Assembly (NCBI GenBank): GCA_020439485.1 | Contig: JAGQSP010000037.1 | Coordinates: 5,099-14,528 of the forward strand | Length of the DNA stretch: 9,430 nucleotides | Source of the DNA: Acidimicrobiales bacterium | GTDB lineage: Bacteria; Actinomycetota; Acidimicrobiia; Acidimicrobiales; Poriferisodalaceae | Direction: 5' to 3' | In this document: positions 6,554-9,430 of the stretch, one piece after another | Position numbering within the stretch: position 1 is the first letter of the stretch | Layout: each line of letters starts with the position of its first letter | Translations under genes and position numbers: made by a program | The notes under the pieces: model-generated | What the model was told of the DNA's origin: nothing | What the model saw: the letters and a program-made list of their open reading frames with translations, nothing else | Databases searched by the model: none

Positions 6554-7317
6554 GGGTTCTGGTCTGCGTCAAGCGGGTGCCCGCGCCGGGCGCCAAGATC
6601 AACATCACCGCCGACGGCCAGGCCGTCGACGCCACCAACCTCGGCTTCACCACCAGCCCGCACGAAGAGTGTGCGGTGGAGGCGGCGGCCCAGCTGATCG
6701 ACCAGCACGGTGGCGAGGCGATGGTGCTGACCTTGGGCCCCGCCGAGGCCGAAGAGCAGCTTCGCTACGCCGCCAGCGTTGGCATGCACAGCGGCGTGCT
6801 GTTGGTCACCGACGGCACCGAATGGGACCCTCAGCGCACGGCAGCCGCCATTGCGGCGGCGATTGAACAGCTCGAATCCGAAGGCGGCGCCTTCGATCTG
6901 GTGTTGTTCGGCAACGAGTCGGCCGACAGCGGCGGCTTCCAGGTCGGCATCAGGGTGGCGCACGCGCTGGGTCGCCCGATGGTCAACGGCGCCAAGGGTC
7001 TGGCGGTCGACGACGGCAGCGTCCACGTCGAACGCGAGGCCGATGCAGGTCGCGAGACCTACAGCCTGCCGCTGCCCGCAGTGGTGGGCATCAAGGAGGG
7101 CATCAACCTGCCCCGCTACCCCACCATGCGCGGCCGACTCGCATCGAAGAAGGCCGAGGTCAAGGTCATGCAGCCCAGCGCCCAACCGGGCGGCCTGTCG
7201 CTGGTGACCCTGGTGCGGCCACCCGAGCGCGCCTCGCAAACCGTCGTCCTCGGTCACGGGCCCGAGGCCGCAGCAGCCGTGGTCGACCTGCTCGAAGAGA
7301 TCGGGGTCATGTCGTGA
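6550..7317 (+). CDS. etfB: Electron transfer flavoprotein beta subunit
   Basis: This 255-residue beta subunit of the soluble ETF heterodimer binds AMP and carries the loop that docks onto partner dehydrogenases. VLVCVKRVPAPG (3-14) is the usual EtfB N-terminus. NESADSGGFQVGIRVA (122-137) is the nucleotide-binding stretch (typically NQSDDxxxQxGxxLA). KEGINLPRYPTMRGRLASKK (182-201) contains the EtfB signature and partner-recognition loop, seen in relatives as a NEPRYxxLxxIMxAKK pattern. The GTG start at 6550 is in a GTGA overlap with the dehydrogenase stop; the frame is open further upstream but the homology begins here. The direct coupling to the dehydrogenase gene suggests a dedicated ETF rather than the housekeeping one. 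Confidence 0.94.
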   Translation: MRVLVCVKRVPAPGAKINITADGQAVDATNLGFTTSPHEECAVEAAAQLIDQHGGEAMVLTLGPAEAEEQLRYAASVGMHSGVLLVTDGTEWDPQRTAAAIAAAIEQLESEGGAFDLVLFGNESADSGGFQVGIRVAHALGRPMVNGAKGLAVDDGSVHVEREADAGRETYSLPLPAVVGIKEGINLPRYPTMRGRLASKKAEVKVMQPSAQPGGLSLVTLVRPPERASQTVVLGHGPEAAAAVVDLLEEIGVMS

Positions 7318-8267
7318 GCCACACCCTCGTATTGATCGAACACGACCGCGGCACACTGTCGCCTGCTGCGCTGGAGGCCCTAACGTTCGCCCGCACGCTC
7401 GGCCAACCGGTCGAGGCCCTCACCATCGGCGCCAACGCCGACGGGTTGGCAACCCACCTGGCAGCCTTCGGCGTCACCAGGGTGCTGCAGGCCCACCACG
7501 ACATGCTCACCGACTATGGACCAGAGGCGTGGGGCGCAGTGGTCGCTCATGCCGTAGCCCACACATCACCTGCTGTGGTGGTCGCCACCGGCACCGATCG
7601 CGGCAACGAGGTGTTGGCCCATGCGGCGGCCCGGCTCGACCTTCCCTTTGCCGCCAACGTCACTTCCGTCGATGGCGCCGAAATCACCAGGGTGCGTTGG
7701 GGCGGTTCGTTGCTAGAGAACGCAAGGCTCGACGCCCAGGTCGGGTTGTTGACGGTGGCCCACCACAGCGTCGACGCGGCACCCGCAGACGAGCCCGGTG
7801 CGGCCGAACCCGTCGAGCTTGCCGTCGACCTCGACCCGCACCTGGCCCGTTCCATGGTCAGCGGCCGAGTCGAACGGGCCGCGGGCGTAACCCTGGCGAC
7901 AGCCCCCGTCGTCGTAGGTGGCGGCCGCGGTGTGGGCAGCGAAGAGGCGTTTGCGCCGCTCGAGGAACTGGCAGCCGAGCTCGGAGGTGTTGTGGGCTGC
8001 TCTAGGGCGGTCACCAACAACGGCTGGCGCAACCACACCGATCAGGTCGGCCAGACCGGCACCCGCATCGCGCCCGACGTCTATCTGGCCTGCGGCATCT
8101 CTGGCGCCATCCAGCACTGGGTTGGTGCAGCTGCCAGCAAGAACATCATCGCCGTCAACACCGACCCGCAGGCCAACATGGTCACCAGGGCCGGCTACGC
8201 GGTGATCGGCGACCTGCACGAGGTTGTGCCTGCCATCACGGCCGAGATCCGGCGTCGCCGGGGCTGA
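7314..8267 (+). CDS. etfA: Electron transfer flavoprotein alpha subunit
   Basis: This 317-residue subunit holds the redox FAD and hands electrons from the dehydrogenase on to the respiratory chain, normally through ETF-quinone oxidoreductase, which is not in this window. The N-terminal half (1-190) is divergent, as usual. The C-terminal FAD domain is clear: VVVGGGRGVGS (199-209), CSRAVTNNGW (229-238), DQVGQTGTRIAPDVYLACGI (243-262), SGAIQH (263-268), NTDPQANMVTRAGYAVIGDL (282-301) and EVVPAI. Family members usually have SRxxVDxGW where this protein has SRAVTNNGW, a mild variation. The GTG start overlaps the etfB stop (GTGA). It ends in a hairpin shared with the convergent metF. Confidence 0.95.
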   Translation: MSHTLVLIEHDRGTLSPAALEALTFARTLGQPVEALTIGANADGLATHLAAFGVTRVLQAHHDMLTDYGPEAWGAVVAHAVAHTSPAVVVATGTDRGNEVLAHAAARLDLPFAANVTSVDGAEITRVRWGGSLLENARLDAQVGLLTVAHHSVDAAPADEPGAAEPVELAVDLDPHLARSMVSGRVERAAGVTLATAPVVVGGGRGVGSEEAFAPLEELAAELGGVVGCSRAVTNNGWRNHTDQVGQTGTRIAPDVYLACGISGAIQHWVGAAASKNIIAVNTDPQANMVTRAGYAVIGDLHEVVPAITAEIRRRRG

Positions 8268-8282
8268 TCGGCCCCGCGACGC
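8252..8282. terminator. Bulged GC hairpin between convergent operons, candidate bidirectional terminator
   Basis: CGGGGC (8259-8264) pairs with GCCCCG (8271-8276) around a 6-base loop that contains the etfA stop codon. The stem continues with GCGTCG (8252-8257) against CGACGC (8277-8282), leaving one bulged C at 8258, so 12 base pairs in all. No U-run follows on either strand, which is common in actinobacterial terminators. It lies in the 21-bp gap between etfA and the metF stop, where a shared terminator is expected. Function is inferred. Confidence 0.55.
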
Positions 8283-8288
8283 GAGCGA

Positions 8289-9173
8289 TCAGGCCGCCAC
8301 GGCAATGGCCGCCTGCCACCGTGCGGTGTCGGCCACAGAGTTGAACGTAAACGAGTGCAGCGCCTCTATACCCAGGCGCTGGGCGTCGTCGGCGAACTCG
8401 GCCACCAGGTCGGTTGGGTCATAACCGCCGGGCGACATCAGGCGCATCACCGTCGAGCGGTTCTTGCTGACATAACGCAAAGACGCCCCGATACCGATGC
8501 GGGTGCCCACTTTCAGCAGGCGCGCCCTGTCGACCACACCGGGCACACCCAACCGCACAGGCAGGGTCATGCCGGCGGCCCGAATGCCCTGCAGCCAGGC
8601 GCGCACGCGGGTGGCGTCGAAACACATCTGGGTCGAGATCCAGCCGTCGAGCCCAGCCGAGCGCAACAGCGCCTGTTTGGCGAAGAGCTGCTGTTCGAGC
8701 GCTTGGTCGTCGATGGCCGGATGCCCGTCGGGATAGCCGGCGATACCGATGCGATCGACGCCGGGTTCGGCGGCGATCAGGTCGGCCATGAACTGGGCCG
8801 CGCCCTCATATGGCCCCGCCGGTTCTGGGGCATCGCCGGCAATGACGAACACCTCTCGAATCTGGTGTTGACGCAGCCACGATGCTGTCTGCTCTACTGC
8901 GTCGGCGTCGGCGACCGTGCGGGCCGCCAGATGAGGGATGGGCTGGTGGCCTAGGTCGATCAGGCGGCTGCAATAGTCGAGCGTCGCTGGTATTCCGGCC
9001 GCAGGTGAGCAGGTGACCGACACCGGCGCGCCCGCGGGCAGCTCCGCGATGGCGGCCTCTATCGATCGCATCGGCACCAGCTCATAGTGCAGTCGGGCCA
9101 CCAGGTCGGCCACGGCCTGGTGGTGTCGCTCGGGCGCTGAAGACCGGGCTCGTGCCCGTACGGCGAGCCTCAC
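8289..9173 (-). CDS. metF: Methylenetetrahydrofolate reductase (MetF family, short form)
   Basis: This 294-residue TIM-barrel flavoenzyme interconverts 5-methyl-THF and 5,10-methylene-THF. YELVP (30-34) corresponds to the start of MetF proteins (FEFFPP in E. coli) and supplies the catalytic Glu31. PIPHLAAR (78-85), IAGD (111-114), GYPDGHP (146-152) and TQMCFDA (181-187) follow the order of MetF strands, and LHSFTFN (272-278) matches the family's C-terminal strand. The GTG start at 9173 is in a GTGA overlap with the stop of the MttB-family gene, so the two are coupled. That partner suggests a catabolic role in which MetF oxidises methyl-THF derived from a methylated amine, rather than methionine synthesis. 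This direction is inference. The arginine-rich first 15 residues are not recognised. Confidence 0.88.
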   Translation of the reverse strand: MRLAVRARARSSAPERHHQAVADLVARLHYELVPMRSIEAAIAELPAGAPVSVTCSPAAGIPATLDYCSRLIDLGHQPIPHLAARTVADADAVEQTASWLRQHQIREVFVIAGDAPEPAGPYEGAAQFMADLIAAEPGVDRIGIAGYPDGHPAIDDQALEQQLFAKQALLRSAGLDGWISTQMCFDATRVRAWLQGIRAAGMTLPVRLGVPGVVDRARLLKVGTRIGIGASLRYVSKNRSTVMRLMSPGGYDPTDLVAEFADDAQRLGIEALHSFTFNSVADTARWQAAIAVAA

Positions 9174-9430
9174 CGGGCTTCTGCCAGCTCTGTGCGTCGA
9201 CGCACGACGAACTCGGTCAGCTCGTCGGCGATGGCGTCGTCTATCGGCGGCGCCTCATATGCAGCCAGCTCGCGCTGCCACATCTCGTTGGCACGCTGGG
9301 CGGCGTCTCTGCTGCCCTCTTCCGACCATTGCTCGTAGCTGGCGTTGTCTGCGGTGAGCGCCCTGTAGAACGCGGTCTCGAAGTTGGCCAGGGTGTGCTG
9401 GGTGCCCAAGTGGTGCTCGCCCGGGGTGTG
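9170..9430 (-). CDS. C-terminal end of an MttB/trimethylamine methyltransferase family protein (cut by window edge)
   Basis: Only the last 86 residues are present; the frame stays open to the right edge, beginning HTPGEHHLGTQHTLANF, so a TTG at 9409 is not a real start. The HxLGTQHTLxNF segment, the FYRALTADNASYEQW region, RANEMWQRELAAYEAPPID and the final FVVRRRTEL tail match the end of MttB-family methyltransferases as I remember them. These move a methyl group from a methylated amine (trimethylamine in the pyrrolysine enzymes; glycine betaine and related quaternary amines in many others) to a corrinoid protein. The region where pyrrolysine would occur lies outside the window, so substrate class cannot be judged. 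The GTGA overlap with metF links it to one-carbon oxidation. Confidence 0.82.
   Translation of the reverse strand, partial: HTPGEHHLGTQHTLANFETAFYRALTADNASYEQWSEEGSRDAAQRANEMWQRELAAYEAPPIDDAIADELTEFVVRRRTELAEAR

Noticed and set aside
1..9430. Search for tRNA or rRNA genes, CRISPR arrays, insertion sequences, transposases and attachment sites
   Set aside because: No repeat-spacer pattern, transposase motif, terminal inverted repeat or tRNA-like segment was seen by eye; the window is filled by ordinary protein genes.

Overview
The window is about 65% GC, densely packed and rich in GTG starts. Its genes (FCD-type GntR regulator, EtfB/EtfA, an 844-aa dehydrogenase/GcvT fusion, short MetF, MttB-family methyltransferase) suggest a chromosomal piece of a high-GC actinobacterium. 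A marine-type member such as Acidimicrobiia is possible, but that is a guess from gene content. Two unrelated functional blocks meet tail to tail at about 3308-3318.

Block 1 (1-3318, + strand) is a tightly coupled run: the end of an unidentified gene (2-58), a family 2 glycosyltransferase (58-1023), a small leader-peptide-like protein (1080-1400), a second glycosyltransferase paralogous to the first (1382-2335), and an SDR-type NAD-dependent nucleotide-sugar epimerase/dehydratase (2332-3318). The 106-residue protein has an acidic helical N-terminal half resembling RiPP leader regions and a Gly/Ser/Phe-rich, basic tail. Two related glycosyltransferases flanking such a peptide, followed by a sugar-nucleotide enzyme, make this the best candidate for an undescribed system, possibly a glycosylated ribosomal peptide. 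No protease or transporter is visible, so the idea is speculative.

Block 2 (3308-9430) reads as an N-demethylation and one-carbon module. A divergently transcribed GntR/FCD repressor (3308-3961, - strand) faces a three-gene operon across a 57-bp gap containing an AT-rich palindrome. The operon encodes a dimethylglycine/sarcosine dehydrogenase-like flavoprotein fused to a GcvT folate domain (4019-6553), EtfB (6550-7317) and EtfA (7314-8267), joined by GTGA start/stop overlaps. Converging from the right on the - strand are a MetF-type methylenetetrahydrofolate reductase (8289-9173) and, upstream of it, the C-terminal end of an MttB/trimethylamine methyltransferase family protein (9170-9430, cut by the window edge). 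A bulged GC hairpin at 8252-8282 lies between the convergent operons.

Inferred logic: the MttB-family enzyme removes one methyl group from a quaternary or tertiary amine; the methyl reaches tetrahydrofolate and MetF, running in the oxidative direction, converts it to methylene-THF. The dehydrogenase then oxidises the remaining N-methyl amine, passing electrons to EtfBA and the one-carbon unit to THF through its GcvT domain. Glycine betaine to dimethylglycine to sarcosine is one plausible substrate chain; the sequence does not fix it. No gene-free stretch longer than 300 bases exists.
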